10,596 nt of DNA, from assembly GCA_017421905.1 (NCBI GenBank), contig JAFOHH010000007.1:1-10596 (forward strand), written 5' to 3'. Below, one piece after another: positions 1 through 7,313 of the stretch. Source of the stretch: Clostridia bacterium. Its GTDB lineage: Bacteria; Bacillota; Clostridia; Christensenellales; Borkfalkiaceae. The notes under the pieces are model-generated. The model was not told where the DNA came from. It was given only the letters and a program-made list of their open reading frames with translations, and ran no database searches. The position numbers and the translations under genes were made by a program. Within the stretch, counting starts at the first letter, position 1; every line of letters starts with the position of its first letter.

Positions 1-120
1 CCTTTTATAAATAGCCGCCGCCCTTTTTATGTTTAAGAGAACAGAAAGCGCCGCCCACGGCCGTGGGCGGCGCTTTCTGTTCTCTTAAACATAAAAAGGG
101 CGGCGGCTATTTATAAAAGG
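1..120. repeat. Perfect 120-bp palindrome at the window edge
   Basis: Bases 61-120 are the exact reverse complement of bases 1-60, with no mismatch and no spacer; the centre of symmetry lies between 60 and 61 (core CCCACGG/CCGTGGG). The similarity may continue left of the window, so 120 bp is a minimum. The central 30 bp or so resemble a GC-rich terminator stem flanked by A/T-rich sequence, but a natural terminator would not stay perfect for 60 bases per arm. Spacerless palindromes of this size are generally unstable in bacteria. I infer that this is more likely a fold-back artefact at a contig end than a real hairpin, though a real structure cannot be excluded from sequence alone. No gene is seen in it. 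Confidence 0.9.
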
Positions 121-252
121 CGAATGCGGCATATGTGCTGTTTTTCATACGGCAAAAATTTCCGCCCAAAACCGCGCGCACGCTTGTCGTATGCCAAAAA
201 GCGCATACGTTGCGGAGATAAAAAGGGGTGGGGCTTCTTCTTTGCCACCAGG
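121..252. other. Gene-free stretch with one small inverted repeat
   Basis: No credible coding frame is seen on either strand between the palindrome and the rplI terminator. The one clear element is an inverted repeat at 188-209: a 7-bp stem CGTATGC/GCATACG around the 8-base loop CAAAAAGC. It has no T-tract and no obvious promoter next to it. A weaker GGTGG/CCACC pairing at 227-249 would be followed on the minus strand by CCTTTTT and could act as a backup terminator behind rplI, but the stem is short. With 1-120 and the rplI 3' region this makes about 318 bp without a gene. Confidence 0.5.
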
Positions 253-285
253 CAATAAAAAAACCGCGGCAAGTAGCCACGGTTT
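253..285 (-). terminator. Rho-independent terminator of rplI
   Basis: Read on the minus strand, AAACCGTGGC (285-276) pairs with GCCGCGGTTT (270-261) across the 5-base loop TACTT. One pair is a G-U wobble and the other nine are Watson-Crick. A run of T residues follows (complement of 263-257). It begins about 34 bases past the rplI stop codon, as expected for a monocistronic rplI transcript. Confidence 0.85.
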
Positions 286-318
286 ATAGCAAGTATGGTT
301 TATAGCGGGGGAGAACGC

Positions 319-762
319 TTATGCGTTGGTAACGGATACCTTCAATTTAGCGGAAATTTCCGGCATCAATTTTACGTCTAAGGTGTATTCGCCTGCCGTT
401 TTAATGGGGTCTTTCATAACGATTTTCTTTTTATCTACCGCATAGCCCATATCGGCAAGCTTATCGGCAATTTCCTTGCTGGTTACGCTACCGAAAATTT
501 TTCCATTTGCGCCGCATTTTACGGTCAGCTGTACGGTGGTTTTATTCAGCGTTTCCGCCAAAGCGCGGTTTGCCTTTTTTTCTTCTTCTAAATGAAATTC
601 AGCCGCCTTTTTTTGGTTGGTAACGGAGTTTACGTTTACCGAAGAAGCTTCTACCGCCAACCCTTTTTTCAGTAAAAAGTTGCGTGCGTAGCCGTCGCTT
701 ACCTCAATGATATCGTTCTTTTTTCCCGAGCCCTTTACGTCCTTGGTTAAAATAACTTTCAT
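319..762 (-). CDS. rplI: 50S ribosomal protein L9
   Basis: L9 binds 23S rRNA near the base of the L1 stalk and reaches out over the small subunit; loss in other bacteria affects frame maintenance. The 147 residues match the usual length of about 148-150. The N-terminal rRNA-binding domain (about 1-40) opens [15 protein letters not shown] and carries the family signature region V21[16 protein letters not shown] long charged connecting helix (about 41-75) follows, then the C-terminal domain (76-147) with the GKIFGSVT motif at 87-94. The start is the ATG at 762-760, preceded by AAGGAGAT (778-771). The gene has its own promoter and terminator here. In many Firmicutes rplI sits beside dnaB or a gdpP-like gene, but neither is present in this window. 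Confidence 0.97.
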   Translation of the reverse strand: MKVILTKDVKGSGKKNDIIEVSDGYARNFLLKKGLAVEASSVNVNSVTNQKKAAEFHLEEEKKANRALAETLNKTTVQLTVKCGANGKIFGSVTSKEIADKLADMGYAVDKKKIVMKDPIKTAGEYTLDVKLMPEISAKLKVSVTNA

Positions 763-796
763 ATTCTAATATCTCCTTGATTTATTTCCTATTACT

Positions 797-825
797 ATTG
801 TACTTTTTTTTGCGCCGTTTGTCAA
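797..825 (-). promoter_or_regulatory. Sigma-70/SigA-type promoter of rplI
   Basis: On the minus strand a perfect -35 box TTGACA (825-820) is separated by 17 bp from a -10 box TACAAT (802-797), giving a leader of about 30 nt before the L9 start codon. The -35 box overlaps the partly symmetric sequence TTGTCAA. On the plus strand this offers TTGTCA (819-824) to the divergent DUF1540 gene, but the nearest -10-like element there, CATAAT (845-850), is 20 bp away, so that divergent promoter is only tentative. Confidence 0.8.
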
Positions 826-868
826 TAGTTTGCCCCTTTTTGCCCATAATAAGGGAAATAAGATTTTT

Positions 869-877
869 AAGGAGGTG
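869..877 (+). promoter_or_regulatory. Strong ribosome binding site that sets the DUF1540 start
   Basis: AAGGAGGTG is nearly the full anti-Shine-Dalgarno complement and lies 6 bases before the ATG at 884. It rules out the longer reading frame that opens at the TTG at 830, which has no comparable site. Confidence 0.85.
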
Positions 878-883
878 AAAACT

Positions 884-1030
884 ATGGAGCACAATCAAGC
901 AATTTCCTGCACGGTGCAGGGCTGTAAGCATAACCGCGCAGGCAAGGCGTGCTGCTTAAAGGCAATTCGCGTTACTTGCTGCAACGGCGGCGAGGCATGC
1001 ACCTGCTGCGACAGTTACGAGGCAAAGTAA
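884..1030 (+). CDS. Small cysteine-rich DUF1540-family protein
   Basis: This 48-residue protein has nine cysteines (C9, C14, C23, C24, C32, C33, C39, C41, C42). The order I-x-C-x(4)-C-x-HN, a central C-x-L-x-x-I-x-V, then C-x(1-2)-C and a terminal SY matches the DUF1540 pattern as I know it. DUF1540 proteins are small, found mainly in Firmicutes, and have no established biochemical function; the cysteines suggest metal binding, which is inference. There is no signal peptide or membrane segment, so it is probably cytoplasmic (or a spore or vegetative small protein). It is monocistronic, divergent from rplI, and followed by the shared terminator at 1142-1166. The start is set by a near-perfect ribosome binding site at 869-877. 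The family call is good; the function is unknown. Confidence 0.85.
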   Translation: MEHNQAISCTVQGCKHNRAGKACCLKAIRVTCCNGGEACTCCDSYEAK

Positions 1031-1141
1031 AACCCTCGGCAAGCTGCCGCGCGTAAACTGCGCTATCTTTTCGGCAAGAAAAAACCATGCAAAACACGCT
1101 TGGTAAAAGCCGTGCAAGCCCACTTGATTTATCGGTAAGAA

Positions 1142-1166
1142 AAAACCGCCCGTTTCGGGCGGTTTT
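1142..1166. terminator. Bidirectional terminator between the DUF1540 gene and serS
   Basis: AAAACCGCCCG (1142-1152) and CGGGCGGTTTT (1156-1166) form a perfect 11-bp stem with a TTT loop. On the plus strand it is followed by CGTTTTTC, and on the minus strand the stem runs on into TTTTTTC. It therefore serves both convergent transcripts: the DUF1540 gene from the left (stop at 1030) and serS from the right (stop at 1223). Confidence 0.9.
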
Positions 1167-1222
1167 CGTTTTTCATAACTTAATTTTCGTTTCGTAAAAG
1201 GGCACAAATTCGCACGCCGCAA

Positions 1223-2518
<1,296 letters not shown>

Positions 2519-2520
2519 TT

Positions 2521-2549
2521 ATTATAGAATAATTGCCCCAAAAAAGCAA
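2521..2549 (-). promoter_or_regulatory. Sigma-70/SigA-type promoter of serS
   Basis: On the minus strand a -35-like TTGCTT (2549-2544) is 17 bp from a consensus -10 TATAAT (2526-2521). Transcription would start near 2514, just beyond the alternative TTG codon (2518), which supports the downstream ATG as the true start. Confidence 0.75.
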
Positions 2550-2564
2550 CGCTTTACAGCGCAA

Positions 2565-2613
2565 AAATAAAAAAATCGCCGCATTTTCTCGTTTTTCAGG
2601 AAAAAGCGGCGAT
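2565..2613 (-). terminator. Terminator of the ABC exporter operon
   Basis: Read on the minus strand, ATCGCCGC (2613-2606) pairs with GCGGCGAT (2582-2575). After one A-A mismatch the stem continues as TTTTC/GAAAA around an 11-base loop. TTTTTT and ATTTTT follow. It lies 29 bases past the stop codon of the second transporter gene and upstream of the serS promoter, so it separates the two transcription units. Confidence 0.88.
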
Positions 2614-2641
2614 GAAACGGTCAAAAAATGATATAAAAGCG

Positions 2642-4414
2642 TTAGTGGGCGTTGGTTAAGGCGGCGTATAGCCCGTTCTTTTCCAAAAGCTCTTCGTGCG
2701 TGCCGCGCTCTAAAATGCCTTTATTGCCGATATATAAAATGCAATCACATTCCTTTATGGTGGAAAGGCGGTGCGCAATAATAAAGCTTGTTCTGCCTTT
2801 TAACACGGTGTTGAGCGCCTCTTGAATTTTTCGTTCGGTATCGGTGTCGATGCTGCTCGTCGCCTCGTCTAAAATAAGTACGGAGGGGTTTTTCAAAATG
2901 ATGCGCGCAAAGTTAATCAGCTGCTTTTCGCCTTGCGAAAGACCCACGCCGTTTTCCGAAAGTTTCGTATGGTAGCCGCGCGGCATTTTTTCAATAAATT
3001 CGTCTGCGTGAATCAGTTTTGCCGCGGCAATACATTCCTCGTCGGTAGCGTCTGCCTTGCCGTAACGGATGTTTTCCATTACGCTTCCGCGGAAAATAAA
3101 GCTATCTTGCAGCATAACGCCGACGCGCGAACGGAGGGAATGCAGGGTAAAGTCGCGCACGTCCTTGCCGTCAATTTTCACCGCGCCGTCCGTTACGTCG
3201 TAAAAGCGGTTAATAAGGTTTACTACGGTCGTTTTTCCTGCGCCCGTTGCACCAACTAGGGCAATCGATTGCCCCGCGTTTGCCGTAAAGTTAAAGTTTT
3301 CTAAAATGTTCGTTTCGCCGTCGTAAGAAAAAGCCACGTTTTCAAAGCTGACGTCGCCGCGGATATAAGTAACGTCCTCCGCCCCTTGCTTATTGCGAAT
3401 TTTGGGCACGGTATCCATCAGCTCGAAAATGCGTTCTACGTAAGAAGATACGTTAGAAAGCTGTTGAAACGCCCCCGAAATAACGGTAATGGGTTCGGAA
3501 AACATTGCCGTATAGGACATAAACGCAACCACCGTACCAAGCGTAATTCCTACCGTTTGGCTGCCGATTAAGAAGAAGGAGGTTGCAAGCAGGGCAATCG
3601 TTCCGATATTCCACAATAGTTCCAGCCCGGGGCCGAATAGGTTGTTTACGCGGAGAAAGGCATGCCAACGCTGTTTGGAGGGTTCAAACACGTCGTCCAT
3701 ATAAATTTTTAAGTTTAAGTCTTTGCGGTTAAACGATTTTATTACCATATGCCCGGCAACGTTTTCGGTAATGAATGCCGCTCGGTTGCTATCTGCGTTG
3801 CGCAGTTTAAAAAGGCGCTTGTTTAGTAGCTTACGCATAAGCGTAATAAACAGAAAAATGGGAATTACGGTGCAGGTCGTAACCACGGCAAGATGCCATT
3901 CGTACAAATAAATAAAGGCAAGCAGAATAATCAGCTTAAGCACGTTTACGAGCATGTTGACGAGGTGCGCCGCAAAAAAAGTTGCAAGCTCGTCGATATA
4001 AGAGGTTGCGCGCACTACGATTTTCCCCGCAGGGCGGTTATCGTAAAAATCAAAGTCCAAGTCTTGTAAAACCTTAAATACGTCGTTGCGAATTTGATAT
4101 ACGATTTTATATCCCGCGCGGTTTAAGAGGGTGGATTGTACCACCGCCCCGACAATTTCGGCAACGGAAAGGGCAAGCAAAACGACGATAATTACGGTAA
4201 ACGCACGGTAGTCTGGGTTTGGTAACAGCTTGTCGATAATATATTCGTTTACGAGGGGGCGCAGCATAGAAAGCGCCACGATGGAAAGAATGGTAACAAA
4301 CGCCGTAATAAACGCCGCTTTGTAGGGGAGGGCGTATCGCAAAATGCGCAGAAGGTAGCGGAGATTAAACCTGGTTTTCAGTTCTTCGTCTACGTTGTAG
4401 GTATTGCGTTTCAT
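2642..4414 (-). CDS. ABC exporter half-transporter, subunit with intact catalytic Glu
   Basis: This 590-residue half-transporter has the type IV exporter (MDR/lipid flippase) plan: six membrane helices in about 34-312, then an ATPase domain. ATPase motifs: Walker A GATGAGKT (388-395), Q-loop Q436, signature LSQGE (492-496, not the consensus LSGGQ), Walker B VLILD with catalytic E517, D-loop SSID and H548. It is the second gene of a two-gene operon; its ATG (4414-4412) overlaps the TGA of the first gene as ATGA, so translation is probably coupled. The non-consensus signature pairs with the substituted Walker B of its partner, as expected for a heterodimeric exporter with one degenerate ATP site. 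The substrate cannot be told; drug, peptide or lipid export are all possible. A 45-codon upstream extension of the frame is rejected because it lies within the first gene and the ribosome binding site at 4432-4425 fits this ATG. Confidence 0.93.
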   Translation of the reverse strand: MKRNTYNVDEELKTRFNLRYLLRILRYALPYKAAFITAFVTILSIVALSMLRPLVNEYIIDKLLPNPDYRAFTVIIVVLLALSVAEIVGAVVQSTLLNRAGYKIVYQIRNDVFKVLQDLDFDFYDNRPAGKIVVRATSYIDELATFFAAHLVNMLVNVLKLIILLAFIYLYEWHLAVVTTCTVIPIFLFITLMRKLLNKRLFKLRNADSNRAAFITENVAGHMVIKSFNRKDLNLKIYMDDVFEPSKQRWHAFLRVNNLFGPGLELLWNIGTIALLATSFFLIGSQTVGITLGTVVAFMSYTAMFSEPITVISGAFQQLSNVSSYVERIFELMDTVPKIRNKQGAEDVTYIRGDVSFENVAFSYDGETNILENFNFTANAGQSIALVGATGAGKTTVVNLINRFYDVTDGAVKIDGKDVRDFTLHSLRSRVGVMLQDSFIFRGSVMENIRYGKADATDEECIAAAKLIHADEFIEKMPRGYHTKLSENGVGLSQGEKQLINFARIILKNPSVLILDEATSSIDTDTERKIQEALNTVLKGRTSFIIAHRLSTIKECDCILYIGNKGILERGTHEELLEKNGLYAALTNAH

Positions 4415-6213
4415 AACGAATTTTCCTCCTTTCCTGCCGATTGCGAAAGGTAAATTTGACGGTATCTGCCGCCTTCTATCGCCATCAGCTCGTCGTGCGT
4501 GCCGCGTTCGATAATCTTGCCGCCGTCTAAAAAGATAATTTCGTCGCATTCGGCAACGGAGGCTGCGCGGTGTGCGGCAATTACCATGGTTGCGCCTGCC
4601 ATATATTCGTTAATCGCCTTCATTAAATTGCGCTCGGTTGTCATATCCAGCGCGCTGGAAGCGTCGTCCATCAGCAGTACGGGCGCTTTTTTATACAGCG
4701 CACGCGCAATGGAAATACGTTGCTTTTGCCCGCCGGAAACGCCTATGCCTCGCTCGCCGATAACGGTATCGTAGCCGTCCTCCATATTCAAAATAAAGTC
4801 GTGTGCTTGGGCAATTTTCGCACACTCCTCAATCCGTTCGCGGCTGCCGCTTGGGTCGTAAAAGGCAATGTTGTTCGCCACGGTATCGGAAAACAAAAAT
4901 ACGTCTTGCATTACGTAAGAAAAGGTGCGTCGCACTTCTTCCAAATCTAATAGCCGCAGGTCGGTATCGTTAATGGTAACACAGCCTTTTGTCGCCTCAA
5001 AAAAACGCGTCAGCGTTTTAATCAGTACCGATTTACCGCTACCCGTTACGCCCATAACGCCCAGCTTTTTGCCGTAGGGCAGGGAAACACTAACGTTGTC
5101 CAGTAAAATTTGGGAATCGACCGAAATGGTCAAATTTTTAATTTCGATGTTGGGCTTGCCTTCCAGCTCTACGGGCTTTAAGGGGGAATCGATTAAGTTG
5201 CCCGTTTTTACAAATTCTTCCAGCCGTCCGCCGGCAACCATAAATTGTTGGGTTTGAAAGAGAAGGGAAACGAGGGAGTTTACGCAGTTGATAATAATCA
5301 TAACGTACGCGTTAAAGGAGGTAAACGTACCTACGGAAATTTCCCCCTTCATTGCAAAGTATCCGGAAACGCCCGTGGAAATTAAAAACGTTCCCCAACG
5401 CAAGCTGTTAAATAAGATACCAAAGCGAATTTGCGTTTTTACGTTGCGCATAAACGCCGCGTCCATTTTTTGGTTTTTGGTCGCAAATTTTGCAATTTCC
5501 TTTGCCTCTTGCGCGTATGCGCGCACGGTGCGCACGGCGTGAATGTTTTCCTGAACCACCATGGTAAGGTCGGAGGCGGCGTCGCGAATGTCCGCCGATA
5601 AGCGGCGCGCCTTTTTCACGTAGAAAAAGGAAGCAAACGCATAAAGGGGCGTGGCAATCAAAGGAGCAATAACGAGCACGGGGGAAACGCTGCTTAAAAA
5701 GTAAATACTCATTGCGTAAGTAATTACGCAGGAAAGCAGAGAGGGTAAAACGGTGCAAAACAGCTCCTTAAACTGTGCGGTATCCACGTTTAAAATGGTA
5801 TATAAATCGCCCGCGCTGTAACGGGAAAGGGTGTGCTGGCTCTGTTCGTACAGCTTTTTCATTGCCGCGCGGCGGAAGTCCCCTTCCATCTCCACGCCGT
5901 ACCATTGACGCAGTAAGCTATCCACGTATACGATGGTATGCTTGGTGAATACGATAACGAAGTAAGCAATGCACAGGGTAATTAAAATTTCAACCGAGCG
6001 CGGCGCACCGAATTTTCCCGAAACGAGAAAACCGAGCACGCCCCCAACGGAGCTGCCTGGCTGTACGTCGGAAAGAGCGTAGTCGATAATCATTTGCTGA
6101 CCGCGCGCAAAATAAAGACCAAAATAGGTCGCAACAAGCTGTAAAGCAAAGACGAAAATTGCATGCGGCAGGTATTTTTTGAATACCGAAAACCCGAATT
6201 TGAAAGTATCCAT
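4411..6213 (-). CDS. ABC exporter half-transporter, subunit with Asp in place of catalytic Glu
   Basis: This 600-residue half-transporter is the first gene of the operon. It has a type IV membrane domain (hydrophobic helices at about 18-36, 76-95, 153-175, 177-197, 266-287 and 300-320), then an ATPase domain: Walker A GVTGSGKS (388-395), Q-loop Q436, consensus-like signature VSGGQ (492-496), Walker B VLLMD followed by D517 where active enzymes have Glu, D-loop SALD (520-523) and H548. The Asp substitution marks the degenerate site seen in heterodimeric exporters such as TM287/288 or BmrCD. Together with the intact E517 and altered signature of its partner, it predicts one hydrolytic and one structural ATP site. 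The start is taken as the ATG at 6213 with GGAGAAG upstream; a GTG five codons earlier (6228) has no good ribosome binding site. The substrate is unknown. Confidence 0.93.
   Translation of the reverse strand: MDTFKFGFSVFKKYLPHAIFVFALQLVATYFGLYFARGQQMIIDYALSDVQPGSSVGGVLGFLVSGKFGAPRSVEILITLCIAYFVIVFTKHTIVYVDSLLRQWYGVEMEGDFRRAAMKKLYEQSQHTLSRYSAGDLYTILNVDTAQFKELFCTVLPSLLSCVITYAMSIYFLSSVSPVLVIAPLIATPLYAFASFFYVKKARRLSADIRDAASDLTMVVQENIHAVRTVRAYAQEAKEIAKFATKNQKMDAAFMRNVKTQIRFGILFNSLRWGTFLISTGVSGYFAMKGEISVGTFTSFNAYVMIIINCVNSLVSLLFQTQQFMVAGGRLEEFVKTGNLIDSPLKPVELEGKPNIEIKNLTISVDSQILLDNVSVSLPYGKKLGVMGVTGSGKSVLIKTLTRFFEATKGCVTINDTDLRLLDLEEVRRTFSYVMQDVFLFSDTVANNIAFYDPSGSRERIEECAKIAQAHDFILNMEDGYDTVIGERGIGVSGGQKQRISIARALYKKAPVLLMDDASSALDMTTERNLMKAINEYMAGATMVIAAHRAASVAECDEIIFLDGGKIIERGTHDELMAIEGGRYRQIYLSQSAGKEENSL
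4425..4432 (-). promoter_or_regulatory. Ribosome binding site of the second ABC gene, inside the first
   Basis: AAAGGAGG on the minus strand lies 10 bases before the ATG at 4414, within the last codons of the upstream transporter gene. It fixes the start and supports coupled production of the two subunits. Confidence 0.8.
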
Positions 6214-6219
6214 CGCGTT

Positions 6220-6226
6220 CTTCTCC
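6220..6226 (-). promoter_or_regulatory. Ribosome binding site that sets the first ABC gene start
   Basis: GGAGAAG on the minus strand lies 6 bases before the ATG at 6213. Directly upstream is a small inverted repeat, CCCC-GCTTTT-GGGG (6241-6228), which includes the alternative GTG codon and could fold next to the ribosome binding site. Confidence 0.65.
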
Positions 6227-6259
6227 ACCCCAAAAGCGGGGCAACGATTTTCATTTTTT

Positions 6260-6278
6260 CAAAGTGTATAACACTTTG
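6260..6278. promoter_or_regulatory. Operator-like 19-bp palindrome in front of the ABC operon
   Basis: CAAAGTGT-ATA-ACACTTTG is a perfect inverted repeat with 8-bp arms and a 3-bp centre, about 47-65 bp upstream of the first transporter ATG. On the minus strand it contains TATACA (6270-6265), a plausible -10 box, with TTGCAA (6291-6286) 15 bp upstream as a weak -35 box. A repressor bound here would cover the promoter. The binding protein is unknown; the divergent DeoR-type regulator is one candidate. Confidence 0.5.
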
Positions 6279-6447
6279 TAAAATATTGCAACTGTTTTAC
6301 GGAAAAAGTTAAAAAATTTTTTCTATTTAAAAATAGAATTACTTTTTAATCCCGCTATTTTTTTTCCGCAGGGCGCGGTTTGAAAAAAACGCTTGTTACA
6401 TTTTTTATATTACCGTTCATAATTTGTTTTTTTCTACCATAATTTTA

Positions 6448-6476
6448 TTGCTTTTTTCACGCTTTTGTGATATGCT
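6448..6476 (+). promoter_or_regulatory. Promoter of the regulator-cysS-alaS cluster
   Basis: TTGCTT (6448-6453), a 17-bp spacer and TATGCT (6471-6476) form a good sigma-70/SigA-type promoter. The start of transcription would be near 6483, giving a leader of about 63 nt. The spacer holds TCAC-N6-GTGA, and the leader holds ATACGC-AGG-GCGTAT (6495-6509); either could be an operator for autoregulation. Confidence 0.65.
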
Positions 6477-6532
6477 ATTTAACGAACGATTTTTATACGC
6501 AGGGCGTATTTTCTCACAACAGAAAACTTGAC

Positions 6533-6537
6533 AAGGA
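6533..6537 (+). promoter_or_regulatory. Ribosome binding site that sets the regulator start
   Basis: AAGGA lies 8 bases before the ATG at 6546. A longer frame opening at the TTG at 6528 would begin ahead of this site and is disfavoured. Confidence 0.7.
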
Positions 6538-6545
6538 CGGACGAA

Positions 6546-7304
6546 ATGAAAGAAAACAGAATTGGTATTATTAAGGATTTAATTGAAAAAAACGGCAGAA
6601 TGTCTTTAGAGCAGCTTGGAGAGCGCTTCCCCAACGTTTCGTCTATGACGCTCCGTCGCGACCTTTTATCTTTAGAAGAATCCGGCGTGCTCGTTCGCGT
6701 GCGCGGCGGTGCGGTTTCGGTGCAGGAGCTTTCTAAAAAAACCGAGGACCAGTATTCGAGAAGAGCAGCCATTCAAGTAGCGGAAAAAAAGCAGATTGCA
6801 GAAAAGGCCGTGCGCCTTGTAGAGCCCGGCACTTCGCTGTTTATCGATAGTGGTTCTACCGCCCTTTATTTTGCAAAGGAACTGCCCGATCTCAACTATT
6901 TTATTTCCACCAACGGCATCACCATCGCGCACGAGCTTATGCGCAAAAAAATGCCCGTGGTAACCCTGTTCGGCGGCGAGGTTAGCCGCAGCAATATGTC
7001 CACCATCGGTCAAACCGCTATTACCGATTTAGAGCGCATCAATATCGATACGGCGATTATGGCGGCTACCGCTTTTACGGAAGACGGACACTTTTGTTGC
7101 GGACTGTTTGCCGAATCGGAAATTAAGAAAAACGTTTGCGCTCGCGTAAAAAAGCGCATTATGCTTTTGGATACCTCCAAGGTAGGCAAGGTAATGCCTT
7201 ACACGTTTGCAACCCTTTCGGATATTGATATTTTAGTAACCGATAACAACTTCCCGCAAGAATTAAAGGAAAAAATTATTGCGCAAGGCGTAACGGTTAT
7301 TTAA
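6546..7304 (+). CDS. DeoR/GlpR-family transcriptional regulator
   Basis: This 252-residue protein has the normal length for the DeoR/GlpR family. The N-terminal winged helix-turn-helix (about 1-57) carries the signature SSMTLRRDLLSLEESG (32-47) and ends in RVRGGAV (51-57). The C-terminal DeoRC sensor domain shows IDSGSTALYFAKEL (100-113), the TNG element (122-124), GGEV (143-146) and DTSKVGK (209-215). Such domains usually bind phosphorylated sugars or related metabolites and release the DNA, so the protein is probably a cytoplasmic repressor. It is the first gene of a plus-strand cluster; the ribosome binding site of cysS overlaps its TAA. It is divergent from the ABC exporter, and no sugar-metabolism gene is in the window, so its target is uncertain. 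Candidates are itself, the cysS-alaS genes, the exporter or a distant operon. Confidence 0.92.
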   Translation: MKENRIGIIKDLIEKNGRMSLEQLGERFPNVSSMTLRRDLLSLEESGVLVRVRGGAVSVQELSKKTEDQYSRRAAIQVAEKKQIAEKAVRLVEPGTSLFIDSGSTALYFAKELPDLNYFISTNGITIAHELMRKKMPVVTLFGGEVSRSNMSTIGQTAITDLERINIDTAIMAATAFTEDGHFCCGLFAESEIKKNVCARVKKRIMLLDTSKVGKVMPYTFATLSDIDILVTDNNFPQELKEKIIAQGVTVI

Positions 7305-7313
7305 GGAGCTAGT

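Larger units (their letters stand above)
6279..6545. other. AT-rich divergent intergenic region with several inverted repeats
   Basis: This non-coding stretch between the ABC operon and the regulator contains, besides the palindrome at 6260-6278, a spaced repeat GTAAAA/TTTTAC (6278-6300, 11-bp spacer), an 18-bp repeat TTCTATTT-AA-AAATAGAA (6321-6338), and TCAC-GCTTTT-GTGA (6457-6470) and ATACGC-AGG-GCGTAT (6495-6509) near the regulator promoter. The 9-mer CGCAGGGCG occurs twice in the same orientation (6367-6375 and 6498-6506). No gene is seen. The density of symmetric elements fits binding sites for one or more regulators, although AT-rich DNA produces some of these by chance. Confidence 0.5.

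Noticed and set aside
36..85. Centre of the palindrome considered as a plain bidirectional terminator
   Set aside because: The core could fold as a terminator stem, but perfect symmetry extends to 60 bases per arm through sequence that has no need to pair, which a terminator does not explain.
227..249. GGTGG/CCACC pairing considered as a T-box-like or second terminator element
   Set aside because: The stem is only five firm pairs with a long loop, no T-box core sequence is present, and a much better terminator lies next to it at 253-285.
830..883. N-terminal extension of the DUF1540 protein from a TTG codon
   Set aside because: The extension would place a near-perfect ribosome binding site inside the gene. 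The 48-residue form from the ATG at 884 covers the whole family domain.
956..1222. 88-residue minus-strand frame between the DUF1540 gene and serS
   Set aside because: It overlaps the DUF1540 gene, runs through the shared terminator hairpin, has no ribosome binding site and resembles no known family.
2575..2613. Hairpin before serS considered as a serS attenuator or riboswitch
   Set aside because: It lies upstream of the serS promoter (2549-2521) and 29 bases after the ABC stop codon, so it is the terminator of the transporter operon.
4415..4549. 45-codon N-terminal extension of the second ABC subunit
   Set aside because: It lies in another frame of the first transporter gene, is Arg-rich and non-homologous in look, and the ribosome binding site at 4432-4425 fits the ATG at 4414.
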